From the NCBI GenBank assembly GCA_012861695.1, contig JAAOOA010000583.1:181501-245500 (forward strand): a DNA stretch of 64,000 bases. The letters are read 5' to 3'. Positions 1 to 11,483 of this stretch are shown here, piece after piece. The notes beneath the pieces are model-generated. The model made no database searches and had not been told where the DNA came from. It saw only the letters and a list, made by a program, of their open reading frames with translations. A program made the translations under genes and the position numbers. Numbering within the stretch: the first letter of the stretch is position 1; every line of letters starts with the position of its first letter. The stretch is from Trematomus loennbergii. Taxonomy: Eukaryota; Chordata; Actinopteri; Perciformes; Nototheniidae.

Positions 1-1379
1 TGCATACCACTGCCCACCCGTGATCAATTAGCCTATAATTTTATGTATGCACCCCGGACCGCACCAGCTCCTCCAGCAATGTAGGGAGCCTGTCGCATCA
101 GGTAATGCACGCACCTCGCACCTGCCAGCTCGTCGTAAATGGCCACAAGCCACGAGAGTGCTTTTAAACAGTCTCGTTTTTAATAGAGACGGCGGTGGTG
201 TGAGTTAAAGTTATAGACAAAAGCTGTGATTTTCTCCCTCTGAGTTCACTTCACCAGCTCATGCAGATATCGGGGAGGTATTTTGCATCCCTGCGACTGC
301 CTGTGCGGAACACATGCCCCGAGCAGCAAAACGGCTGCCTGTGCGGCACACATGTCCCGAGCAGCAGGAGGACACACACACCCGGAGCCGCAGCTGGAGC
401 CGTGTTTTTTTTTTTAGAGGCGATAGGGGTAATATCTCTGGCTGCTTATGTTAACTGCTAGTATTGGCCGCTGAAACCCCCAGAATTTCGGCGATTTGTT
501 CACTACAAATCTCTATTTTGCTTTCACACAGAAGTTCCACTTTACAGATGCCCTCATTAAGGTATTTTCTCTTTCAACATCTCTGCGACTGCCTGTACGG
601 CACACATGCCCCGAGCAGCAAAACATCTCTGCTACTGCCTGTACGGCACACATGTCCCGAGCAGCACACACAGAGGAAATCAGCCAGGTCAGCGTCCCTG
701 GATGATCCCCTGGGGTTATTAGCCCCAAATGTTCATTAACCAAAATGAAACACAACCGCTCAGCTTCACAGATAATTTTAGGATACCGTCAATCACAGAT
801 TCTGGTAAGGCAATGTCCAAATGTAGATTTGAAATCACACTTACCAGTCTCTGAAGATCTGTTGGTATCCTGCCGACAACGCCAATTTGTGGAGGAAACT
901 TCTGTGTAGTAATGCATGGAGTCACCGACTCAGGAAGGAGACACGGTGAGAGTTGGAGCTTTGATGTCAAACACTGATGGGTTTATTCAGAGTATTCGGC
1001 CGGAGGATTCACATCACAAATCAAAGAGTCAGAGGTTCTGACCACACGGTAGAGTTGCCACGTCAATTCTGAAGAACCTCTCTCTATGCTAGACCTTTTA
1101 ACAGGTTCACAGAGAGAAATTAACATCTCTGAAGGAGTAGACTAAACACTGAATCATCTGCGTCCGACGCTCATGGCCTCAAGGATTTCACATCCTAGAG
1201 CCCACAAACACCGATAAAGAAGTGCCTCAGTGTTCTCACAACAATTACCCTTCGTGCCAGTCAAGTTGACCGGTCTCACACTGGTGACAACAACACATAT
1301 GGCACCAAGGCCTTTCCTTAAAGGAGATAACACATGTCAGAGTAAAAGGTTAGATATCTAGAAGAATTATTCCTTAACA
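1..1379. other. Unassigned sequence left of the DNase array
   Basis: No gene or element family is recognised here. The only internal structure seen is a short repeated motif (separate entry). Similarity to intron 7 of genes B and C begins abruptly at about 1380, so this stretch replaces or interrupts that intron. It could be an insertion inside a long intron 7 of gene A, whose earlier exons would then lie left of the window, or a rearrangement that removed those exons. The window cannot distinguish these. Confidence 0.5.
291..672 (+). repeat. Two pairs of a ~45-bp CTGCCTGTRCGGCACACATG motif
   Basis: The motif CTGCCTGTRCGGMACACATG, followed by YCCCGAGCAGCA, occurs at about 297, 329, 588 and 635, as two tandem pairs about 250 bp apart. 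It gives open frames with no recognisable protein, so it is treated as a local duplication rather than coding sequence. Confidence 0.6.
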
Positions 1380-1407
1380 AGCCATATTTAGAATCTCACT
1401 CATTTAA

Positions 1408-1789
1408 AGGTGGGGTAGGTAATTCTCTTCAGAAACACTTGTTATATTCCATGGAATGCTCTTAACATCCCGATAGCAATGAATACATTAAATGCTTTGA
1501 CAAAAAATATATACAAAAATGTCATCTGTGGAAGCCGTGGCGCTGTAAAAAGCACGACCAATCATTTTAGCTGGGCCGGCTAAAATAACTGGATGGCCTA
1601 CCTGCCTGTCAGCCTTCCATCTGTGCACAAACTTATCTCGTGCCCTCATTGGTCATGTGCACGCTCGTGTGTGTTGGAGGAGGGGCTCTGTGAGGAAATC
1701 TGAAGGAAGAGGCAGATTTTTTCCGGTTGTGTACTTTCAAATTCTAGCGCACTCGAGCTGGTTTCTCCATTCTTACCTATACCCTACCT
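1408..1789. mobile_element. Short TTAA-site inverted-repeat element, first of a tandem pair
   Basis: The ends AGGTGGGGTAGGTAA and TTACCTATACCCTACCT form imperfect terminal inverted repeats, with TTAA on both sides (1404-1407 and 1790-1793). The same intron in genes B (about 26300) and C (about 51740) has a single TTAA and no insertion. There is no coding capacity. TTAA duplication suggests mobilisation by a piggyBac-like transposase; the family itself was not identified. Confidence 0.75.
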
Positions 1790-1793
1790 TTAA

Positions 1794-2277
1794 AGTGGAC
1801 CTATCATGCTATATTTGAATAATATAGTGTAGGACCATACCTATATAAGGCATATTTATACTTTAAAAAAAAAAAATACCAAACAGATCATGCATTTTAG
1901 CCATGCCTCATTTCGCTCAATTTGACATTTTTTAGCTCTGTTTTTGCAAGGGCAGATTCTGTGAGAACAGCACCATCTACAGGCCTGGCATATGTACTAC
2001 AGCGTCTCCAGCGCTTTCGAACGGCATTGCCGTGGCTGTCTCCTCCTGATTGGTGGAGTTGGCCCAATAGCCGTAGCGCCACTGTCCTGACGTCAGGACA
2101 GTGTTCAAATCTGGATCAGTTTGTATCAGATCCGTTGCAGCCCCTTTTTTAGAGATTTGGGTATGGAGGAAAATAGAGAGGGTTGTTTCTGACACTTGGT
2201 GAGTTCCCTGGAACACCGGGGACACATATTCATGTATAAAAGACGTACAAAAGTGCATTTTGCATGATAGGTCCCCT
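1794..2277. mobile_element. Short TTAA-site inverted-repeat element, second of the pair
   Basis: It starts AGTGGACCTATCATGC and ends GCATGATAGGTCCCCT, with TTAA at 1790-1793 and 2278-2281. The left TTAA is shared with the preceding element, so two different elements used one target. A longer relative lies at 2620-3543. It is non-coding. Confidence 0.78.
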
Positions 2278-2281
2278 TTAA

Positions 2282-2615
2282 GTAAAGTAATTCAGCCTAA
2301 GTGTACATAACTAAAATAAAGCATGACTGCATATTATTTCAGTGAAGATCAGCATTTTATCAATGGAAATATTTGACATTTTGAAATAGCATCAGACCTT
2401 AATGATCATTCCATGTGAGCCATAGATAATCTAACTAACACAAAACAGCAATTTCAAGACCTTTCCTTTGCTCTGACATCTAATGTCACTGTGGATGAGC
2501 AAATCATTATATTGAGCTGATAACAGATGAACAGATAAAGTTATTAGGCATGCAGAGATGTGAGAGTTGACAGGAGTAGTCACTACAGTCAGAACTAGAT
2601 TACTTGATTACTAGA
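2282..2615 (+). other. Intron 7 remnant of DNase gene A
   Basis: This stretch aligns by eye with intron 7 of gene B (about 26305-26635) and gene C (about 51745-52110). It is split from exon 8 of gene A by the element at 2620-3543. No coding sequence is seen. Confidence 0.7.
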
Positions 2616-2619
2616 TTAA

Positions 2620-3543
2620 AGTGGACCTATCATGCTATATTTAAATGATATATTGTAGGGCCATACCTATATAAGGTATATTATACGTTTCTGTTTTCAA
2701 AATACCAAACAGATCATGCATTTTAGCCATGCCTCATTTCGCTCTATGTGCTGTTTGCTGTCTACGGGTCTGATTCTGCTGACCACGCCCCCCTGCAGGA
2801 GAGGGGAGACGTGCTCTGATCAGCTGCTGGGCTGTCAGAAGAGGGGAGAAAAAGAGATCTCCATCCTCCGTCGTGTTTTATTATATAGAGTCGTTATTCA
2901 TTTGTTTTAAAGCTCAATAAATAACAAAGAAGACCTTTGACCGGCACTTTTCTAATTTTGTCCGGAAGATTTAAACTTAACGGACATCTTGACCGGCGAA
3001 AGAAACTGAAACTGAAACTCTCCAGCACGGTCCCCTCGTTCCTTGGAAGAGGCGGAGAGGTGGGTGTTTGTCATCTGCTGGTGGACTAACCGGAGAGAAT
3101 TACAGTGCTTGCCTCGACGGGGAGGGATTGCATTGAATTAAAGCAGCGGGAGCAAACGCTTGACTCGGGGAGGAGAAAAAAAGCCACAGCGGGGAATAAA
3201 CAGAAGGGTACCATGGTAACTATGGGCGGGAAGTCTTCTTCGCTGCTTTTGTGGCAGACTACGGCGCCACTTACAGGCCTGGCATATGTACTACAGCGTC
3301 TCCAGAGCTTTCGAACGGCAATGGCCGTGTCTGTCTCCTCCTGATTGGTGGAGTTGGCCCAATAGCCGTAGCGCCACCGTCCTGACGTCAGGACAGTGTT
3401 CAAATCTGGATCAGTTTTTATCAGATCCGTTGCAGACCCTTTTTTAGAGATTTGGGTATGGAGGAAAATAGAGAGGGTTGTGTTTTCTGACACTTGGTGG
3501 GTTCCCTGGAACAACGGGGACACATATTCATGTAGAAAAGCAT
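2620..3543. mobile_element. Long relative of the AGTGGACCTATC element in intron 7 of gene A
   Basis: The left end matches the element at 1794 and follows TTAA (2616-2619). The right side matches that element up to about 3538, then stops before the inverted repeat and is followed by TTAA (3544-3547). The middle carries about 450 bp absent from the shorter copy. Genes B and C have an uninterrupted ctagattaagt (B) or near-identical sequence here, which identifies the insertion. Confidence 0.7.
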
Positions 3544-3725
3544 TTAAGTAATGCTTGTGATTTATTTTCATTTGTATGAACTATTGAGTTGATGGTCTAA
3601 AAAAACATCTTGTGCAAAGAAACCACCTGTTAGAAGTTTAACTGAGACTATGTTCTGTATGCCAAGTTGGAAGAACAACAAATTGAAATTCAGTTTTCTA
3701 AAATGTTTTTCTCTGTTTCTCTCAG

Positions 3726-3868
3726 GCAAGAAGGTCAGTGACCATTTCCCTGTGGAGGTGGAGCTGAAGCCGAAGGAGGAGCCAGAAGCCAAAACGCAGA
3801 CTGAATCCAAATTAGGATTACCCAGTTGGAGTGTTTCTGGAACCCATGCAGCATTGAATAAGAAATAA
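3726..3868 (+). pseudogene. DNase I-like gene A, last exon only
   Basis: This is homologous to exon 8 of genes B and C. It encodes KVSDHFPVEVELKP, the C-terminal strand of DNase I-family nucleases with the catalytic Ser-Asp-His (human Asp251/His252), then a 31-residue tail rich in Lys and Glu, ending TAA at 3866-3868. The normal acceptor (AG 3724-3725) is followed by one base fewer than in B and C, so normal splicing would shift the frame. An AG five bases downstream (3729-3730) would restore the frame and drop two residues. Exons 1-7 are not seen upstream. It is probably a truncated or dying copy; a functional gene with exons left of the window remains possible. Confidence 0.65.
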
Positions 3869-3869
3869 A
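3864..3869 (+). terminator. Polyadenylation signal of gene A
   Basis: AATAAA overlaps the stop codon region, at the position corresponding to the AATAAA signals of genes B and C. Confidence 0.45.
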
Positions 3870-6800
3870 TAAATAACTGCCAAATGATTTCATTGCAAAC
3901 TTGTGTTTTTGAAACAGGAGAGTGAAGTGTCTCATTGCAGTGTTTATAAAAGGTGAGGTAAATGAAATATGATGATTGAGAGCATTAACCAAGAGATCTT
4001 TTATAGGAAATGGATATCAGTTTCTACTGAAGAGAAAGACAATGTGTATCCAGAGTAACTCGGACAATGACTCTCAAGTTTAGTTTAATATTTAGTGGTT
4101 TACTTGAGTCAATGAGCAGCATTCTCACATAAGGTCAAACGTCAGAAGGGTTAGCATTCATGTGAATAGCAATCATCGGTAAGAGATAACTAAATAATGG
4201 GATGTTCTTATAAAGTTGGTAACTCCTGGAGAGTGAGGTTATTGCATTCACGCTAAATCAGTGCAGTCAGTTTTTATTAATTATTTAAAGAATTTTTATA
4301 ATAGTTCTAAATTGTCTCTGATTCTACAACTTCATTCCTCTCACTGTGTTTCTCTTTCCACCTTTATCCAGCAAGCTCATTTCTTGCATATGTGAACCTC
4401 CCTGGCAGTCAGCCTGATTCTGAATACAGGATGCACATCTAGTCAATCTATTTCATTTGATTTATACAGCCCAACATGAAAACCTATACCACAGACAATC
4501 CAGATGTCCAAAGAGAGAACGCCCCTTATCAATGGAAGAATTCAGTGTGTCTAGAAAATTATCATTTGAAAGTACATTTTTGCGTATTTACGGGAACTGT
4601 TGCGGAGACTAAGCAGCAGAGTTGCTCCTGAACCTTCTCTCTGTATTCACACCCTCCATCTTAAAAAGGAGGTTCATACCCCCCCACCACTATTCCCCTT
4701 GCACTCCGTGATGTATGAATACATATTTAAAGCTTTAAAGATTATCCACCCATCTTTGCTTGAACGTGGGCTCGTTGTGGCCGGTCAATATATTCACGGA
4801 AAATCCTTGGAGCTCAAGGGGAATGGCTCAATGTGAAGCTGGATCCAAACTGAAACTATAAGCTGCTGTTAATAAACATTTCAGACGTGATTTGTCTGAC
4901 TGAAATGGAGTTCAGTCAAGTTGAGCTGAAATGATTCATTTACACGACTCATGCCTTAACCCCTCATACCATCAACCCAATACAATCTCCCTAATCTGCC
5001 ATTTCTCCCTCTGCCTCGCCGGTGCTGCTTTTCTGCCAGGACTAAGAACCACGAGTAATAAGCAAACATATGAACTCAGTGGTTCTCTTTCTCTAATGTC
5101 AAAGTTGGTTGGTTTTCATTGTTTTGAACTTATGGCGCGTTTCCACTACAGCGCGGAGCACGGTTTAAGAGGCCTGTGACGTCAGCGGCCCGTTTTTGGT
5201 TGCGTTTCCACTTGGCCTAGTACCAGCCGGCGGGTCCTAATTCACAGTTTTTCTGGCCTCATAAAATCGTGGGTCTAGGGCCAGAGACAACGAGGCTGAG
5301 TCGGGCTGAGTATGCTAAACTAGAGAGAGCATCGCTGGCAAGGGGCTACAACTACAACAAGATGGACATATTTGACCGTGATTTAATTGTAATACACGTT
5401 TCAAAATGATGCCGAAGTAACAACATACTGATACCGGTTAGTAAAAACCATGAATTCATGCTTTGACAAGTCTGCAGACAGACGGAGGCGAAAAACCTTT
5501 TAAAATGCGTGTTTTCTAAATGGAGATTGGCTAAGCTAACGCAGTATATGCTCCGACCGTCCACTCACAACAACGGCCTATACAGACATAAATAAAGCAG
5601 CGACTGTATTCACCATGACACAGGCAGTCTGTGGTTTGTACTTGTTTAACTTTTGTCTAGTTTCTGAACAGATATGAGGAGCTGTGAGCTGTGAGCTCTG
5701 AGTGCTAACAGCTAACGGCTGTGTTGTTTTTTCTGTGGTTCTCTGAAGATCACGTCACGGCTGCGCCTACACTGCGTTACTATAGATACTACCCCAGTTC
5801 CTAAACTGTAATGGAAATGCGCCATAAAGTGAGCCAGTCGTAACGAGGCCTAGCCATACCGAGCGAGGCCGAGCGAGGCCGTGTAGTGGAAATGCGCCAT
5901 TAGTGACTGCTGGCTAATTGAAAATGATCACCTCTGAGATTTTGCGAAATGATTGGCGGTCATTGTCATTTTTATTTGTTTCTTCATTCTGGTATGAAGA
6001 AATGTAGAAATATGTCAGAACTGTTATATGAAAGTCTGAAATCCGATTAAAGTCAAGTTTATTTATATAGCACATTTAAAACAACCTCAGTTGAACAAGT
6101 GCTTTCCAGATCTAAAATAAGACAATCAGTAATCACTAAAAGAATAAAGGTGACAACAACTTGGTTAATAATTCTGTGAGCTTGTGAGCTGAGAATCTAC
6201 AAGAAGCTTCATTGTGTTATTGCTAACACAGATCACGACTCATTGCTTATCAAGAAACAGGAACTCAAGCTTGAACATGTGGAACTTTCTTATCTGTTCT
6301 CACTCTTCCCTGTTAGTAAACACAGAACACAAATTGCCATGCTCATTTTTAAAGAGGGAGCAATAGACCCATTTCTGGTTTTGAAGGTATTTCAAGGGAT
6401 TCTTGTAAGTACTTACAGTTTGTTTTCTTTCATTACGTATTATTTATAATTTCTTCATTTAACTTTGTTTAACTGTGTTTTTAACAAAGTGTTTAGGCTG
6501 GTCCCAGGCCTCTTATGGGATAGTTTAGTCCCCTCAAGGTCAAGGTGCTTAGAGGAAAGACTCATTGTGGCCGGTCCCAGGCCCACACATAGAGGTCTCA
6601 CTAGTAGTTGATACGGCACAGTATCGCGATACTTTGCGTGGTGATATTGTATCGATACACAGACGCCAATTATCAATATTTTATTATATAAACTGTAGCA
6701 TATCCCTCCGAAAGATGGTCGTACACTTGACTAATGATTTCTATTTTATTGAAAACTCCAAAAACCAACGTAAGAGCTACGCAACGACACAAGACAACAA

Positions 6801-6880
6801 ATACATGTAAGCTACATCCATATCAGCATTACTTTAGAATACCATTAAACAAGAGAACTTCAAATAGTTAACAAAGTTAT
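3870..6880. repeat. 3' flank block of the DNase array unit (copy A)
   Basis: This block follows exon 8 in all three units (B about 26979-30214, C about 52470-54969) in the same order and orientation. It includes a retroposon-tail-like stretch (tttatttatatagcac, about 6055-6130), a repeated GTGGCCGGTCCCAGGC motif and a GTATCGCGATAC segment typical of old DNA transposons. No conserved open frame is seen. It shows that whole units, not just exons, were duplicated. Confidence 0.75.
5133..5899. mobile_element. TTA-flanked inverted-repeat element (copy A)
   Basis: Its ends TGGCGCGTTTCCACTACA and TGTAGTGGAAATGCGCCA are nearly perfect inverted repeats flanked by TTA (5130-5132, 5900-5902). Unit B has it at the same place (28401-29225); unit C lacks it (about 53895). 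The 3-bp duplication is compatible with PIF/Harbinger-type mobilisation. It has no transposase. Confidence 0.8.
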
Positions 6881-7140
6881 CAGAGGCGCACCTTGCGAAC
6901 AGGCAATGCAGGCAACTGCTTGGGGCCCTGGACCAGAAGGGGCCCCCAAAGAAGGTAGATTAAGAAGGTCCAGCAACGACAACATGAAACACTGTTACGT
7001 CCCCACTAAGGTCTAGGGGACCTGGAGACAATACACACAACAACCAATAAAAATGAGGGAGTCAGCGTAAAGGTTGACAAAAGGTTTATTTCTTGTAAAT
7101 CTAGAACTGAACAGAAATTGAACAGAAATACTCTTTGTGT

Positions 7141-7188
7141 GAGGAGGAGGAGGAGGAGGAGGAGGAGGAGGAGGAGGAGGAGGAGGAG
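7141..7188 (+). repeat. (AGG)n microsatellite
   Basis: About 16 AGG units lie inside the solo LTR. Unit C has a shorter, interrupted tract at about 55235-55270. The polyarginine and polyproline open frames across it are artefacts. Confidence 0.9.
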
Positions 7189-7660
7189 TCAAAGGAGACT
7201 GTGCCAAACAAAAGAAACAAGCATAACAAAACCAGCCTATCTCTACATCTATCCTTTGAAACCAAAACTCAAACCCTCACTAACTAAACTACTCAGAACT
7301 GGACAAAACAGAATACAGGGTGGCAACAATCCGCTAACCTAGTGTGTCTAAACATTAGTTATCTACGTGATGAAAAATGTACAGGTACCCAGACTTACCT
7401 AACTCCTCCACCTCTCAACCACACACTTTCACAAAGGTCAGAACAAACAAAGAGAATGACTTTCTAAACACTGCAGTCAAATTCAGGCTCCTCCATCAGC
7501 AACAGGCCAGAGTGAGAGAGAGAGAAGACTTCCTGGGGCCTCCTTTATGGTCGGCCCTGGCTGCTGATAGGCCAGCTGAGGGTGAGAGGATCCAATCAGC
7601 CATCAGACTCAGGGTCACAGGCAGATATCAATCACTGCTGATCAGCTGTGCAGAAGACAG

Positions 7661-8053
7661 TGGGTGTTTCTCAATCGCGAGTAAAGCTGCTTCAGAGCCA
7701 CTATTTCAAGCATACTACGTCATCGAGTGCCGCCGAAGTACTGTTCCAATCTCCAGCATACTTGGAAATCTACCGAGCCCGGCGTACTCCGTTTGGAGAA
7801 ATATCGAGTCTGCACATGAGTAGACTTCGCGGTCTTAAAATCCCCACAATGCTTTGCGCACGGACCAATTTCCCCAAATCTGTGCGGAAGATGTAAGGCG
7901 GGGCCTCTCATATGACGCACACCTGCACACTTGCTAGCGTGTTCCACACTTCGTTTTCCGAATGCCAGGAAGTATTCTTGACTCGCTTCTGAAGCAAGAT
8001 GCTCGGCAGACATGTGCTACCAAGCAAGTGTACTCGCGATTGAGAAACACCCA
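7661..8053. mobile_element. Inverted-repeat element with TGGGTGTTTCTCAATCGCGA ends
   Basis: The terminal inverted repeats are perfect over more than 20 bp: left TGGGTGTTTCTCAATCGCG, right CGCGATTGAGAAACACCCA. The corresponding LTR position in unit C (about 55755) is uninterrupted. It has no coding capacity. Confidence 0.8.
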
Positions 8054-8056
8054 GGG

Positions 8057-9077
8057 GCTGCGTTTCACTTCGGTTAAATGGATTCCTTGCGTCCCTCACT
8101 TGCGTTGTTTCCCTGCGACTAGTCCCTCCCACCAGGGAAGCATGGAGAGACGCAAGGAAACCACGAGAAGCAGGGAAATGAGTTTTAAGAGCAATGGGAC
8201 GTCCTTTCCTCCGGAGCGTCACGTGAAGCGACGTCCGTTTGTGATGACGCCGCACAGCTGATCGTCTGACAGCAGCTCTGTCCCCGTTATTTTCACAAAC
8301 ACCCCCGCCTCTGTTAGTACCCATTTACTGACACAAACATTTGTATCATCTGTTGTAGACCCAAATACATTAAATAAAATAAGAACTAATTCTCAAAAAA
8401 GATAAACGCCATTCTTAAAATGTATAAACGAATATTAGTTTGATTAATATTGATTAGAGTGCACAACATAAATAAAATAATTGAGAGAAGAAAAAGAGAT
8501 ATGTTATCTATCAAAACCCAGTTAGATTAACATTCATTGGATTGCACACTTTGTTTGTTTGTGTGGATATGTAGCAAATTAACATGTTAAATAGCACTTA
8601 ATGACTGACTGAATGGAAATGACAATAAAGGAAAATGTAAACGAAAAAAGCGATCACGAAAATGTTTGTTCAGATATATCACATATTTGTAACTGAATGA
8701 TGCATTCATTGAAACAAAACTCAGTATGAACTGAGGAGTGAGTCCCGTGAGTTTCATGTGTTTTCTTCACTCCGCTGGGAAACTGCTCTCATGTCAAGAA
8801 GCATCAGATCATTGCATGCGCTGCATCGTCCAATCAGTGAGCGATACACAGTAAGGGGGCGGGGCGAGTGTCTGAGGATTTCATCGAAGGATGGTCTGGT
8901 GGTTCCTCGATTATAGCTCCTCCATTATCGCTCCTCGCTCCTCGCTCCTCAATCCTCGCTCCTCCGGCAAAAATAAGGCCATTGGGACGCTACTCAAGAT
9001 GGCGCAGACAAATCAACTTCCGGTGAGACCGAGACCGAGGAGCGAGGAAATGAAAAAATAGAGAAGTGAAACGCAGC
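8057..9077. mobile_element. Inverted-repeat element with GCTGCGTTTCACTTC ends
   Basis: Left GCTGCGTTTCACTTC and right GAAGTGAAACGCAGC are perfect inverted repeats, flanked by CAGGG on both sides (8052-8056, 9078-9082). It inserted at the edge of the preceding element. It contains short CTCCTCG-type direct repeats near 8905-8960. No transposase is recognised. Confidence 0.75.
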
Positions 9078-9141
9078 CAGGGAGAAGAGAGAAAAATAGG
9101 AGGGAAGGAGAACCACACAAGTACAGCCTGCCTGGCAAGTT

Positions 9142-9325
9142 TTTGCTTTGGGAACAGTAACTTCCTGCTGATAGCGCAAAGTCGCCTTCAAGATGAAAGC
9201 ATGTCTATATAAACAGGAAGTTACGTTAAGACATGTATACAATCGCAATGAAAGTAACAAAAACAATGCCATCTCCTTTTCAGGTTTAAATAACACAAAT
9301 TGGTCAATATCGCAATAGCTCACGA
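9142..9325 (+). repeat. Array-unit segment shared with units B and C
   Basis: This matches about 56194-56372 (unit C) and, in part, 35391-35493 (unit B). It breaks off at CAATATCGCAATA, where the transposase-like relic region begins. It is non-coding. Confidence 0.7.
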
Positions 9326-10035
9326 CAGGCCGTGGTATAGAGGCTTCCTAATGACGTCACGGGATTTCGCGTCAGACATCTTGGAGTACCACTCTACTGG
9401 CGGGAGCGTTCAAAAATGGCGAAAATGAAGGATACTACGAATCACTAAACCCGGAGGATAAGACCGTTACAGAGACAATGTGCGTCGATTGGTTCGGTGG
9501 ACCCTTATTTGATTCCCGTTAAGGATTACAGCACTGATATAAATTCATGGCCTTCACTTTCCTACTGTGATATCGTGAACTACTGGTTTTTTCGCCTATT
9601 CCATTGTACACCATGGAGGAAATGAAAGCGTACAAAGGACTCGAGGCACATAACCAGTTCACATCCGGGTGGATCCGCGATGTGGCTGTAATAGCTGGAA
9701 AAGTGAGTAAATATTTCGTGAGGGCCTCTTCAGCTGGCTTTTTAAATATCCCTAAAGTCCCCCAAATAAAATGGGTGAGGCTGCTTTTATCCATTACGCT
9801 AAGAAATATCAGAGGCCAACTCAGTGGACATTTTTAAACACCAGCTTTTATTTTTGTTGTACCTATATCTATATGTTTACTTTATTTTATAGGGTTTTTA
9901 TATTGTTGCATCAATTAACTTACTCTTGTGTCTTATTATTTATTTGTATTATCATACCTTTTACCTCCTCGTGTCTCTTAACCTGTTAAAATGTTATATG
10001 TTGTTGCTGTGCTGCATGTACCTGTAAAGGTCTTA

Positions 10036-10383
10036 ACACCGAGGGCACCGAGCCTTCGCAGCAGCTGGCCCGAGGCTCTGGAACACTCTGCCCCTCCATG
10101 TGAGGTCGGCCCAGACCCTAGGGTTTTTAAATCTAAACTTAAGACACACTTCTTCTCCCTGGCCTTCTAGTCAGAGCGGAGCACGACTCCTGACTTTTCC
10201 CTGTGTTTCTTTTTAAATATCTCTTGTAATTTATTGTCTTTTATTGTGCTTATAGAAATGTGTTTTTATGTGATTGTAGTTATTACATGTACAGCACTTT
10301 GGCCCGACCAAAAATCGCTTTTAAATGTGCTTTATAAATAAACCTTGATTTGATTTGATTTGATTGATTTGATCTGATCTGAG
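10036..10383 (+). mobile_element. 5'-truncated L2-like LINE 3' end
   Basis: It matches the 3' part of the LINE at 13667-17544 (shared CTCTGCCCCTCCATGTGAGG and GTACAGCACTTTGG) and ends in TTGATTTGATTTGATTTGA repeats. Only the terminal region is present, as expected for a 5'-truncated insertion. Confidence 0.75.
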
Positions 10384-10394
10384 GGGAATTTCTT

Positions 10395-10640
10395 GTGGTT
10401 TATTTTTAACATGTGATGTGTGCCATTTTGTAAAGCACTTTGAGCTACACGTGCTTTATATGAAAAGGGCTTTATAAATAAAGCTTTATTATATATTGCA
10501 ATATATTTAAATTACAAAAGTTGTGAACCTATTCTTGGTTGTCAGCTTCTGTTATGTGCTACCTAGCATAGGAATATGACAAGAGCTGACCACCCACTGG
10601 TTGTGTAACAATCAGTATTTGAAAGTAAAGTTGGACCAAA
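10395..10640. other. Short spacer with a LINE-tail-like segment
   Basis: GTAAAGCACTTTGAGCTAC and GGGCTTTATAAATAAAG resemble the 3' tails of other fish retroposons. Nothing else is recognised. Confidence 0.4.
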
Positions 10641-11483
10641 ATATTGGTGGTTCTAAAAAGTCAACAATCCAATAATATTTTTCAGGTATTGCATTCTCAG
10701 AGTATTGGGCTGCCGCCAACATGTCCGTGGGTACTGATGAAGAAAAATGTCTACATAGAAACATCTATACGGATACGTGATGCCAAGACAGTTACCCAGG
10801 AAAAGGCGTATTGGCTTCTACCTGGATCAGTGAAGGATGTAACACCTTCCCCTGTTGCTGACATTGACTTTACTTCGGCTAAAACCCGAAGGAATCGTTT
10901 AAGCCAAGCAATTGACAGCCTTGGCGATGCAGCTAATTTAACAACAACAACAACAACAACACCACTTTTACGTCACTCGAGGGAGATTCCAAAAGCGACA
11001 GATGCTGAGCAACAGTCTTTCCTGGCATCACTGAAATCTACTGGAAGGAAGTGTGCAATATTGACAATCTCAGCTCCACACAATGCCGATTTTCCCAAAA
11101 GTGACTTTGTCAACATTTCCTAAGCCGCTTTCTAGTTTAAAAAGTAAGAACTGCCTAGAAATTGACCATAAAGCCCTTACAGAACATTGCCAAGGGATCA
11201 ATGTAGCTATCACCAAGCCGGAGGCGGATGTCATTGAGAAGGCCACAAAAACACAGGCCAAATCCAAACTCTGGTATCGATACAGAGCTGGGCGGATTAC
11301 AGCATCTCGTATGAAGGCAGCATGTTCAACAAGTGCAACTAAACCATCGCTGAGCTCGATTAAAGCTATTTGTTACCCAGAAGCCACAACATTTAAAACT
11401 GCAGCTACTGAATGGGGCAACCCTGTCTCCTAAAGATTACGTTCCCACAGAACTAAACTGCATTCTCAATTACGTTTAGCTAG

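Larger units (their letters stand above)
6881..9141. mobile_element. Non-autonomous hAT-like element, 3' truncated, holding an LTR and two further elements
   Basis: The left end CAGAGGCGCACCTTGCG follows AAAGTTAT, exactly as in unit C, where the intact element carries an 8-bp duplication (54970-56015). Unit B has the uninterrupted version (30215-30521). Here a solo LTR lies inside it, and the right part has been lost by a deletion joining the LTR near 9141 to sequence that in unit C lies at about 56194. Confidence 0.7.
6993..9141. mobile_element. Solo LTR (copy A), interrupted and 3' truncated
   Basis: It begins TGTTACGTCCCCACTAAGG after AACAC and matches the complete solo LTR of unit C (55084-55816), minus its last bases. 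No retroelement coding region is attached. It contains the AGG tract at 7141-7188 and two nested inverted-repeat elements (7661-8053, 8057-9077). The insertion is shared with unit C but absent from B, although B has the surrounding hAT-like element. Confidence 0.75.
9540..11432 (+). pseudogene. Degenerate YqaJ/SWIM-type nuclease-like gene, broken
   Basis: Conceptual pieces resemble the teleost SWIM/YqaJ-domain protein family. About 9550-9720 gives YTMEEMKAYKGLEAHNQF and SGWIRDVAVIAGKV, with a 1-base frame break just upstream. About 10687-11123 gives IRDAKTVTQEKAYWLLPGSV. About 11083-11432 gives LWYRYRAGRITASRMKAAC and KAICYPEATTFKTAATEWGN, which resembles the start of a YqaJ (lambda-exonuclease-like) domain. 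The Cys/His region expected between PWVLMKK and SIRIRD is absent. The relic ends at the 73-bp repeats, well before the end of a full YqaJ domain. An intron-like gap holds a LINE tail. Stops and frame breaks make it non-functional. Family recognition is from memory. Confidence 0.5.

Noticed and set aside
513..970. Small frames left of 1 kb
   Set aside because: They follow short duplicated motifs, with no domain, splice context or conservation to support them.
7013..7342. Poly-proline and poly-arginine proteins
   Set aside because: They are produced by the AGG microsatellite in the LTR.
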